From Actinomycetes bacterium (GTDB lineage: Bacteria > Actinomycetota > Actinomycetes > Propionibacteriales > Propionibacteriaceae), in NCBI GenBank assembly GCA_029778515.1, contig JAKOQD010000098.1, forward strand, positions 1-14,167: a stretch of 14,167 bases of DNA, read 5' to 3'. Positions within the stretch are counted from its first letter, which is position 1. Each line of letters opens with the position of its first letter. Position numbers and translations under genes: made by a program. The notes under the pieces were generated by a model. It worked only from the letters and a program-made list of their open reading frames with translations, was not told the DNA's origin and did not search any database. Below, piece after piece: positions 6,362 to 12,645 of the stretch.

Positions 6362-7162
6362 ATGCCCAGGTCGATCTGGAAGGGCGCGGTGTCCTTCGGG
6401 CTGGTGACCATCCCGGTGAAGCTCTACGGAGCGACCCAGGAGAAGGACATCAGCTTCCGGCAGGTGCATGCCGCCGACAACGGACGCATTCGGTACAAGC
6501 GGGTCTGCGAGGTCTGTGGCGAGGAGGTGCCGTACGCGGAGATCGCCAAGGGCTACGAAGCCGCGGACGGACGGATGGCCGTGCTCACCGATGAGGACTT
6601 CGCCGACCTGCCGGCAGCGCAGGGCAAGGCGGTGGAGGTGGTGCAGTTCGTCGACGTGGACGAGATCGACCCGACCTACTTCGACCGGACGTACTTCCTG
6701 GAGCCGGAGAAGTCGGGCAACAAGCCCTACATCCTGCTACGGCAGGCGCTGGCCGAGAGCGGCAAGGCCGCGGTGGTGAAGGTGGCGTTGCGGTCGCGGG
6801 AGTCGTTGGCGCTGATCCGTCCGGTGGGCGAGGTGCTGCGGCTGCACACCATGATCTGGCCGGACGAACTTCGTGACGACGACTTCGCCGCACCCACCGA
6901 AGAGGTGAAGGTGAACGACGCCGAGGTCGGCATGGCCCGGATGTTCATCGAGCAGTTGAGCGGGAAGTGGGATCCCGACCAGTTCACCGACGACTACCGC
7001 GAAGCCCTGGAGAAGGTCATCGAAGCCAAGCTGGAGGGCGTGGAACTGCCGGTCGAGGCTGAGGGCACTCCCAGTGGCGCCCAGGTGGTCGATCTGGTCG
7101 AGGCGCTACGGGCCTCGGTCGAAGCGGCCAAGGCGCGGCGGGCGCAGGCCCAGGCCAGCTAG
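6362..7162 (+). CDS. ku: Non-homologous end-joining protein Ku
   Basis: 266 residues. The ATG at 6362 has AGGGAGG (6351-6357) four bases upstream and gives the standard bacterial Ku N-terminus MPRSIWKGAVSFGLVTIPVK; an upstream in-frame TTG at 6335 is not needed. Bacterial Ku is a homodimeric ring that threads onto double-strand break ends and recruits the ligase LigD. Family landmarks are SFRQVHAADNGRIRYKRVC, the Cys49-x-x-Cys52 pair, VDEIDPTYFDRTYFLEP and the AEVGMARMFIEQLSG-type helix near the end of the core. The C-terminal tail (AKARRAQAQAS) is short and only mildly basic, unlike the long Lys-rich tails of some actinobacterial Ku proteins. No ligD lies in this window. It starts 36 bp after the DUF6912-type gene. 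Confidence 0.95.
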   Translation: MPRSIWKGAVSFGLVTIPVKLYGATQEKDISFRQVHAADNGRIRYKRVCEVCGEEVPYAEIAKGYEAADGRMAVLTDEDFADLPAAQGKAVEVVQFVDVDEIDPTYFDRTYFLEPEKSGNKPYILLRQALAESGKAAVVKVALRSRESLALIRPVGEVLRLHTMIWPDELRDDDFAAPTEEVKVNDAEVGMARMFIEQLSGKWDPDQFTDDYREALEKVIEAKLEGVELPVEAEGTPSGAQVVDLVEALRASVEAAKARRAQAQAS

Positions 7163-7171
7163 CTCCACAAC

Positions 7172-7195
7172 GGTTCCCCGAGCTTGTCGAGGGGG
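7172..7195 (+). repeat. Short imperfect palindrome between ku and pruA
   Basis: The core CCCCGAGCTTGTCGAGGGG can fold with CGA (7179-7181) pairing TCG (7187-7189) around the loop GCTTG. The flanking C-runs and G-runs extend the stem past a bulged A. It resembles the widely dispersed CCCTGAGCTTGTCGAAGGG-type sequence of many bacterial genomes. It sits 10 bp after the ku stop and just upstream of the pruA -10, so it could be a ku terminator, or simply a dispersed repeat in the pruA promoter. Confidence 0.5.
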
Positions 7196-7198
7196 CTA

Positions 7199-7204
7199 TA
7201 GAGT
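7199..7204 (+). promoter_or_regulatory. TANNNT -10 box placed for a leaderless pruA transcript
   Basis: TAGAGT, within CTATAGAGT, is followed by exactly six bases (CGGCTG) and the GTG at 7211. No Shine-Dalgarno sequence precedes this GTG, which supports leaderless initiation. The -35 region would fall in the palindromic repeat at 7172-7195 and has no TTGACA match. The 48-bp gap between ku and pruA holds only this box and that repeat. Confidence 0.5.
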
Positions 7205-7210
7205 CGGCTG

Positions 7211-8845
7211 GTGGACGCCATCACCTTTGTACCCAAGCCCGTCAACGAGCCAGTTCTTTGCTACGCACCGGGCTCGCCCGAGCGCGCCGGCTTGAAGCAG
7301 ACCCTCGCCACGATCGCGACCGAGCCGGTCGACGTCTTTCCGGTGATCGGTGGCGGCTGGACGCCGCGCGCCGACGCAGCCACGCTCGAGGTGCGCGCGC
7401 CGTCCGATCATTCGACCTTGTTGGCGCGGGTGCGCCAGGCCTCGGCCGCGGACGCGTCGGCAGCCATCGCTGCCGCCATGGCCGCGCGGACGGCCTGGTC
7501 GGCGACTTCCTTCGACGAGCGTGCCGCGGTCTTCCTGCGGGCCGCCGAGCTGCTGGCCGGACCTCATCGCGACCTGCTGAACGCGGCCACGATGCTCGGC
7601 CAGGGCAAGACCGCCCAGCAGGCCGAGATCGATTCGGCCTGTGAGCTGATCGACTTCCTGCGGTTCAACGTGGCGTTCGCCCGCGAGCTGTACACCAACC
7701 AGCCGATCAGCTCGCCGGGCGTCTGGAACCGCATGGACTACCGGCCGCTCGACGGCTTCGTCTACGCCATCACCCCGTTCAACTTCACCGCGATCGCCGG
7801 CAACCTGCCCACCGCGCCGGCGCTGATGGGCAACACGGTGATCTGGAAGCCAGCGCTCACCCAGACCTTCGCCGCGCAGTTCTGGATGCAGCTGCTCACC
7901 GAGGCGGGGCTGCCCGAAGGCGTGATCAACATGCTGCCCGGCCACGGGGCCGAGGTCTCCGATGCCGCCTTGAACCACCACGATCTGGCGGGCATCCACT
8001 TCACCGGCTCGACCCGGGTCTTCCAGGGCCTGTGGACGCAGGTCGGCGCGAACATCGCCAACTACGGCGCCTACCCGCGCCTGGTCGGGGAGACCGGTGG
8101 CAAGGACTTCGTGGTCGCCCACCCGTCGGCCGATCCGGCTGCGGTGATCGCAGCGCTGGTGCGCGGTGCCTTCGAGTACTCCGGGCAGAAGTGCTCGGCA
8201 GCCTCCCGCGCCTACCTGCCGCAGAGCCTTTGGGACACGATCAAGGATGAGTTGATCGCCCAGGTGGAGGCGCTGACGGTGGGCGACGTCCGCGACTTCG
8301 CGAACTTCACCTCCGCGGTGATCGACGAACGGGCCTTCGACAAGCTGTCCGGTGCGATCGAGCGGGCCCGCAGCTCGGCGGACGCTGAGATCGTCGCCGG
8401 TGGCACCTACGACCGCAGCGAGGGCTGGTACGTGCGACCCACCCTGATCACGTCCGACAACCCGCACCAGGACATTTTCACCACCGAGTACTTCGGCCCG
8501 ATCCTCGGCATCCACGTCTACCCGGACGCGAAGTACGATGAAGTACTTCAGCTGGTCGACGACACGTCCACCTATGCCCTCACCGGCGCGATCTTCGCCA
8601 CCGATCGGACGGCGGTGGCAGCGGCGTCGACAGCCCTGCGACACGCCGCCGGCAACTTCTACGTAAACGACAAGCCGACCGGCGCGGTCGTCGGTCAGCA
8701 GCCCTTCGGTGGCTCGCGCGCGTCCGGGACGAACGACAAGGCGGGCTCGCTGTGGAACCTGATGCGCTGGGTCAGCCCGCGTTCGATCAAGGAGAACCTG
8801 CTGTCGCCGACCACGATCAGCTACCCGCACATGCTCCCCGAGTGA
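7211..8845 (+). CDS. pruA: L-glutamate gamma-semialdehyde (1-pyrroline-5-carboxylate) dehydrogenase
   Basis: 544 residues, the length of the stand-alone ALDH4A1-type enzyme. It catalyses NAD-dependent oxidation of glutamate gamma-semialdehyde to glutamate, the second step of proline degradation. The N-terminal segment PVNEPVLCYAPGSPER is diagnostic of this group. The cofactor and active-site landmarks follow in order: AITPFNFTAIAGNLPTAPAL, GNTVIWKPA, IHFTGSTRVF, catalytic Glu294 in GETGGKDF, and the nucleophile Cys328 in YSGQKCSAASR. EYFGPILGIHVY and PFGGSRASGTNDKAG come near the end. No key residue is missing. Proline dehydrogenase is not in the window, so the pathway's first step is encoded elsewhere. 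The GTG start seems leaderless. The M20 peptidase gene follows 7 bp later, suggesting a shared transcript for peptide or amino-acid use. Confidence 0.93.
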   Translation: MDAITFVPKPVNEPVLCYAPGSPERAGLKQTLATIATEPVDVFPVIGGGWTPRADAATLEVRAPSDHSTLLARVRQASAADASAAIAAAMAARTAWSATSFDERAAVFLRAAELLAGPHRDLLNAATMLGQGKTAQQAEIDSACELIDFLRFNVAFARELYTNQPISSPGVWNRMDYRPLDGFVYAITPFNFTAIAGNLPTAPALMGNTVIWKPALTQTFAAQFWMQLLTEAGLPEGVINMLPGHGAEVSDAALNHHDLAGIHFTGSTRVFQGLWTQVGANIANYGAYPRLVGETGGKDFVVAHPSADPAAVIAALVRGAFEYSGQKCSAASRAYLPQSLWDTIKDELIAQVEALTVGDVRDFANFTSAVIDERAFDKLSGAIERARSSADAEIVAGGTYDRSEGWYVRPTLITSDNPHQDIFTTEYFGPILGIHVYPDAKYDEVLQLVDDTSTYALTGAIFATDRTAVAAASTALRHAAGNFYVNDKPTGAVVGQQPFGGSRASGTNDKAGSLWNLMRWVSPRSIKENLLSPTTISYPHMLPE

Positions 8846-8852
8846 GCCGGAA

Positions 8853-10247
8853 GTGAACCAGCTGCTTGATCCGGAGATCATCGAGGCCCTGCGCAGCGAG
8901 GTGCACGATGCGCTGCCGCGGGCGGTGGCGGAGTTGACCGACCTGGTCGCGATCCCGTCCATCTCCTTCCCCGCGTTCGACCAGTCGCAACTCGTCCGCA
9001 GCGCGGAAGCGATCCGGGCTCTGGCTACTGCCACCGGGGTGTTCGACGAGGTCGCGGTGCATATCGCGGCGATCCCAGGAACGTCCAAGCATGGCCAGCC
9101 GGCCATCCTGGCTCGGCGGGCACCCGCTCCCGGGCGCAAGCATGTGCTGCTCTACGCCCACCACGACGTGCAGCCGCCGGGTGCGGCGACGCTGTGGGAC
9201 TCGCCGCCGTTCGTTGCTACCGAACGGAACGGTCGCCTCTACGGCCGTGGCGCCGCCGACGACAAGGGCGGCGTGATCGCCCATCTGGCTGCGTTGCGCG
9301 CGTTGCGGCAGGTGCTTGGCGATGACCTCGGCGGGCTCGGGGTGACGCTGTTCATCGAGGGCGAGGAGGAGTACGGCTCGCAGTCGTTCGGGCAGTTCCT
9401 CTCCGACCACCGGGACGCGATGGCCGCCGACCTGATCGTGGTGGCCGACTCCGACAACTGGAACGCGCAGACCCCGGGCATCACGGTCTCGCTTCGCGGG
9501 AACGTCCGATTCACCTTGAAGGTGCGGACGCTGGTGCACGCGCTGCACTCGGGCATGTTCGGTGGGGCGGTGCCGGACGCGATGCTGGCCACGATCCGGC
9601 TGCTCGACAGCCTGTGGGACGCCGATGGCGCGGTCTGCGTCGAGGGTCTGGCCACCCGCGACGCGGCGACGCCGGCCCACACCGAAGCAGCATTGCGGGA
9701 ATCGGCCGAACTGCTGCCCCAAACCCAGCCGATCGGCAGGGGAGAGCTGCTGGCCCGTATCTGGAACCAGCCGGCGATCACCGTAACCGGTATCGACTAC
9801 GCAACCGTCGACGAAGCGTCCAACACCCTGCACCCGGAGGTCTCGGTGGTACTGAGCGCGCGAGTCGCGCCCGGTCAGGACCCGCACGAGGCGTATGCGG
9901 CGATCCAGGCGCACCTGCTGGCCAGGGCGCCGTTCGGTGCGCAACTGGAGTTCAGCGACCTCGACGCCGGCCTGGGCTTCCTGGCTGCCGAAGGCTGGGC
10001 AACCGAACTCGGCCGGGCAGCGCTGGCCGCAGCCTTCGGCGCCGAGCCGGTCGACATCGGTGTGGGCGGCTCGATCCCGTTCATCTCCGAACTTGCCGCT
10101 GAATTCCCCGAAGCCGCGATTCTGGTCACTGGTGTGCTTGACCCGACCGCGAGCCCGCACAGCCCGAACGAATCCCTGCATCTGGGCACTTTCGAACACG
10201 CGATCCTCGCCGAGGCGCTGCTGCTGGCCGGGGTCGCGAAGGCCTGA
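8853..10247 (+). CDS. M20-family metallopeptidase (dipeptidase-like)
   Basis: 464 residues from GTG, 7 bp after pruA. It belongs to the M20 di-zinc peptidases, whose cytosolic members cleave dipeptides or small amides. The metal-site signatures are complete. They are His103-x-Asp105 in YAHHDVQP, the bridging Asp136 in GRGAADDKGG, the catalytic Glu172 with ligand Glu173 in EGEEEYGS, an Asp in VVADSDN (199 or 201) and His436 in SPHSPNESLHLG. The dimerisation-lid signature ALHSGMFGG (His232) and the GGSIPF turn are also present, so the enzyme should be active. YAHHDVQP and WDSPPF are typical of the dipeptidase/CNDP-like branch, but the substrate cannot be read from sequence. The spacing to pruA suggests a role in feeding amino acids, perhaps proline peptides, into catabolism; that is inference. 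The stop codon lies in a repeat element. Confidence 0.88.
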   Translation: MNQLLDPEIIEALRSEVHDALPRAVAELTDLVAIPSISFPAFDQSQLVRSAEAIRALATATGVFDEVAVHIAAIPGTSKHGQPAILARRAPAPGRKHVLLYAHHDVQPPGAATLWDSPPFVATERNGRLYGRGAADDKGGVIAHLAALRALRQVLGDDLGGLGVTLFIEGEEEYGSQSFGQFLSDHRDAMAADLIVVADSDNWNAQTPGITVSLRGNVRFTLKVRTLVHALHSGMFGGAVPDAMLATIRLLDSLWDADGAVCVEGLATRDAATPAHTEAALRESAELLPQTQPIGRGELLARIWNQPAITVTGIDYATVDEASNTLHPEVSVVLSARVAPGQDPHEAYAAIQAHLLARAPFGAQLEFSDLDAGLGFLAAEGWATELGRAALAAAFGAEPVDIGVGGSIPFISELAAEFPEAAILVTGVLDPTASPHSPNESLHLGTFEHAILAEALLLAGVAKA

Positions 10248-10286
10248 GCCTTGTGCCACCGTCATCCAGGCGTTTGCCGGGATCTC
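10241..10286 (+). repeat. REP-like element covering the M20 peptidase stop codon (copy C)
   Basis: GGCCTGAGCCTT (10241-10252) is identical to secA copy A (718-729), and in both the TGA is the stop codon. CCACCGTCATCC follows, then a hairpin: TCCAGGC (10265-10271), loop GTTT, GCCGGGA (10276-10282), with one A-G mismatch, then TCTC as in copy B. Between the shared blocks this copy is five bases shorter than copies A and B. It lies upstream of the SOS promoter and could insulate it from pruA/peptidase read-through. Confidence 0.75.
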
Positions 10287-10334
10287 TCCGAGCTAGTGGT
10301 GAATCTGGGCTAGATGAGGGCCAATTCCGGCACC

Positions 10335-10363
10335 TTGACAAAATAGAACAAGCGTTCGACGAT
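10335..10363 (+). promoter_or_regulatory. SOS promoter of the imuA'-imuB-dnaE2 operon
   Basis: A perfect TTGACA -35 (10335-10340) is separated by exactly 17 bp from GACGAT (10358-10363), which keeps the key A and T of the TANNNT -10. Six bases later comes the ATG at 10370, so the transcript would begin at or beside the start codon. The LexA box fills the spacer. A strong -35 with a poor -10 is reasonable for a tightly repressed damage-inducible gene. No Shine-Dalgarno sequence precedes 10370. Confidence 0.65.
10345..10358. promoter_or_regulatory. LexA-binding SOS box
   Basis: AGAACAAGCGTTCG contains the inverted repeat GAAC-N4-GTTC and fits the Gram-positive SOS consensus CGAACRNRYGTTYC at 12 of 14 positions, with the full core matched. 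It is the only such site I found in the window. It lies between the -35 and -10 of the mutasome promoter, where bound LexA would block RNA polymerase. Confidence 0.85.
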
Positions 10364-10369
10364 GGCTGA

Positions 10370-11056
10370 ATGACGCTGGCCATTGACCCGACTCGCGAGG
10401 CGCTCCTGCAGCGTCTGCGGGCGCAGGCGGAGGCGCCGGCGCGCAGCCGGGCGGAGCGTTGCCTTCCGGTGCCGGACGCTTTCGCCAAACTCCTGCCGGA
10501 CGCTGGGCTCAAACAGGGGGCCACCTACTGCCTCGGGGTGGCCGGATCGCTGCTGACCGCATTGCTGTCCGAGCCTTCGCAGGCGGGTTCATGGTGCGGT
10601 GTGGTCGGTATGCCCGAGTTCGGGGTGGAGGCTGCCCAGGCCGCGGGGATCGCGCTCGACCGGCTGGTGCTGGTGCCGGATCCGGGCGATCAGTGGCTGG
10701 CCGTGACCGCAGCCCTGGCCGAGGTGCTGCCGGTGATCGCTGTCCGGCCCGGTGGACGCGTCCGCGAAGGCGACGCCGCCCGGCTGACCGCCCGGCTGCG
10801 TGACCGTGGCGGCGTCCTGCTGGTGCACGGCGACTGGCCGCGGGCCGAGGCTCGGCTGCAGCTGGCGGAGCCGCGCTGGGCCGGGTTGGGGATTGGCCAC
10901 GGCTGCCTCACCAGCCGGGAGGTGGTGGCCACCGCCACGTCCAAACGGTTCGCAGGGGTGCGCAGCGTGCGGCTCCGGTTACCGGATCCCCAGGGTCGGC
11001 TGGCCCTTGCGGCGCCAGTCGCCCCCGTTCCGGTCAGGCTGAAAGCGGCCGGCTGA
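10370..11056 (+). CDS. imuA': ImuA'-type RecA-fold accessory protein of the SOS mutasome
   Basis: 228 residues. In actinobacteria, ImuA' forms a mutasome with ImuB and the polymerase DnaE2 that carries out error-prone lesion bypass after DNA damage. The sequence shows a RecA-like core with a glycine turn, CLGVAGSLLTALL (54-66), at the Walker A position but without the GKT/S signature, so ATP binding looks lost or altered. Strands follow in SWCGVVGMPEFGVEAAQAAGI, RLVLVPDPGDQWLAVTAALAEVLPVIAVRP and GGVLLVHGDWPRAE. The C-terminus is basic and Ala/Pro-rich. Identity rests on the fold and above all on position: first in the LexA-controlled cassette, with its TGA overlapping the imuB ATG by one base (TGATG). 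Confidence 0.85.
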   Translation: MTLAIDPTREALLQRLRAQAEAPARSRAERCLPVPDAFAKLLPDAGLKQGATYCLGVAGSLLTALLSEPSQAGSWCGVVGMPEFGVEAAQAAGIALDRLVLVPDPGDQWLAVTAALAEVLPVIAVRPGGRVREGDAARLTARLRDRGGVLLVHGDWPRAEARLQLAEPRWAGLGIGHGCLTSREVVATATSKRFAGVRSVRLRLPDPQGRLALAAPVAPVPVRLKAAG

Positions 11057-12645
11057 TGACTCCCAGGTCAGCTGATCGACCTCGGCCGGGCCAGTCCCAG
11101 CCGATCCTGAGCGGTGCGCAGCCGGCCCGTTGCCTGGTGCTCTGGTTCCCGGCCTGGTCGGTGCGTGCGTGGTCACTGGCAGAGGGGCAGCCGATCGATG
11201 TGCCGCTGGCCACGGTCGCGGCGAACCGGATCACCGCTTGTTCGGCTGCGGCGGTGGCCGAAGGCGTAGTGATCGGACAACGTCGCCGCGAGGCCCAATC
11301 GCGTTGCCCGACGCTGCAGGTGATCGCGTCCGACGAGGCCAGGGACGTCCGCGAGTTCGAGCCGGTGGTGGCATGCATCGAGGAGCTTTCGCCGGGGGTG
11401 CAGGTGCTGCGTCCGGGGCAGTGCGTCGTCCGCGCCCGCGGGCTGGCCAACTACCTGGGCAGCGAGGCCGAGGCCGCCGAGACCCTGCTGGAAGCCGTGG
11501 TGACCAGGCTCGGCATCCCGGACGGACGGGTCGGCATAGCCGACGGCAGGTTCGCCGCCGCCCAGGCCGCTCGCGCCGGCAATCCGGTGCGGATCGTCCC
11601 AGCCGGAGAATCGGCCGGCTTCCTGGCGCCGCTGCCGATCAGCCGGCTCGCCGATGAGGGCCTGTCCACCCTGTTGCCGCGACTCGGCGTCCATACCCTG
11701 GGCGACTTCGCCGCACTGTCCGCGGATTCGGTGCGCGACCGCTTCGGCACCCAGGGGCTGCGGCTGCACACCTTCGCGTCCGGCCTCGATCCCAGCACCG
11801 TCCAGCCCCGCACGCCACCCCCGGAACTAACCCGGCGGCTCCACTTCGAGCCGGCCCTGAACCTGGTCGAACAGGTCGCGTTCAGCGCTCGGGCCACCGC
11901 CGAGGATTTCATCGCCGGGCTGAACGCGGTCGGGCTGGTGTGTACCGAGCTCCGGGTGGAGCTGGTCGGCGAGCGGGATGAACTGGTGGCCCGGAACTGG
12001 CTGGCCGCCGGGGTGTTCGACGCCGGCGCGGTGATCGACCGGGTGCGTTGGCAGTTGCAGGCCGCAGCCGGACGCCAGCTCGGCAGTGGCGTGGTGAACC
12101 TGTTGCTGGAGCCGATCGCGGTGGATGCGCAGGGCTTCCACATGCCCGGGCTGTTCGGGTCCGGGCCGGACGAGCGGGTGCACCACGTGCTTTCCAGGGT
12201 GCAGGGCATGTTGGGGCACACCGGAGTGCTCACCGCAGAGGTCGGCGGTGGCCGCTGGTTGGCCGAACGCCAGGTGCTGGTGCCCTGGAGCGACCGGCCG
12301 CAGTCGGAAGCGCCCAGGCAGCGGCCCTGGCCGGGTCGGGTGCCCGACCCGCTACCGGCCACGGTCTTCAGCGAGACCCGTCCGGTCCGGCTACTGGGCG
12401 GCAGCGGACGCCCGGTCGCACTGAACAGCAGGGGAGCGGTGACCGACCCGCCGGTCGCGCTTGAGGTCGAGGGCGGCCGCCGGACGGTGATCGGCTGGGC
12501 CGGTCCCTGGCCCATCGACGAGCGGCCCTGGGACGCCGACCGGCATCGGGTGGCCAACCGGTTCCAGGTGGTCGACGGCTCCGGGACGGCCTGGTTGTTG
12601 CTGCTGGACGAGCGTGGCTGGTGGGCTGAGGCCAGGTACGACTGA
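11056..12645 (+). CDS. imuB: ImuB, catalytically inactive Y-family polymerase homologue
   Basis: 529 residues. ImuB is the hub that links DnaE2 and ImuA' to the replication sliding clamp. The first third is a Y-family palm/fingers fold with the metal-binding acids missing. The usual DMD strand reads CLVLWFPAWSV (26-36), and SIDE reads SPGV (112-115), as expected for ImuB and unlike active DinB. A helix-hairpin-helix part follows (LPISRLADEGLSTLLPRLGV), then the little-finger domain. At residues 363-368, where mycobacterial ImuB has its clamp-binding QLPLWG, this protein has MPGLFG without the leading Gln. The ImuB-specific C-terminus is present: GPWPIDERPWDAD and a final WWAEARYD. It starts within the imuA' stop and its own TGA overlaps the dnaE2 ATG, so translation of all three is probably coupled. 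Confidence 0.93.
   Translation: MTPRSADRPRPGQSQPILSGAQPARCLVLWFPAWSVRAWSLAEGQPIDVPLATVAANRITACSAAAVAEGVVIGQRRREAQSRCPTLQVIASDEARDVREFEPVVACIEELSPGVQVLRPGQCVVRARGLANYLGSEAEAAETLLEAVVTRLGIPDGRVGIADGRFAAAQAARAGNPVRIVPAGESAGFLAPLPISRLADEGLSTLLPRLGVHTLGDFAALSADSVRDRFGTQGLRLHTFASGLDPSTVQPRTPPPELTRRLHFEPALNLVEQVAFSARATAEDFIAGLNAVGLVCTELRVELVGERDELVARNWLAAGVFDAGAVIDRVRWQLQAAAGRQLGSGVVNLLLEPIAVDAQGFHMPGLFGSGPDERVHHVLSRVQGMLGHTGVLTAEVGGGRWLAERQVLVPWSDRPQSEAPRQRPWPGRVPDPLPATVFSETRPVRLLGGSGRPVALNSRGAVTDPPVALEVEGGRRTVIGWAGPWPIDERPWDADRHRVANRFQVVDGSGTAWLLLLDERGWWAEARYD

Noticed and set aside
7196..9139. 647-codon open frame antisense to pruA
   Set aside because: It mirrors the codon structure of pruA and the peptidase gene, whose active-site motifs are intact. 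No domain is recognisable in the antisense product.
8817..10265. 482-codon open frame antisense to the M20 peptidase gene
   Set aside because: Same reasoning: it is a compositional shadow of a gene with a complete metal-binding signature set.
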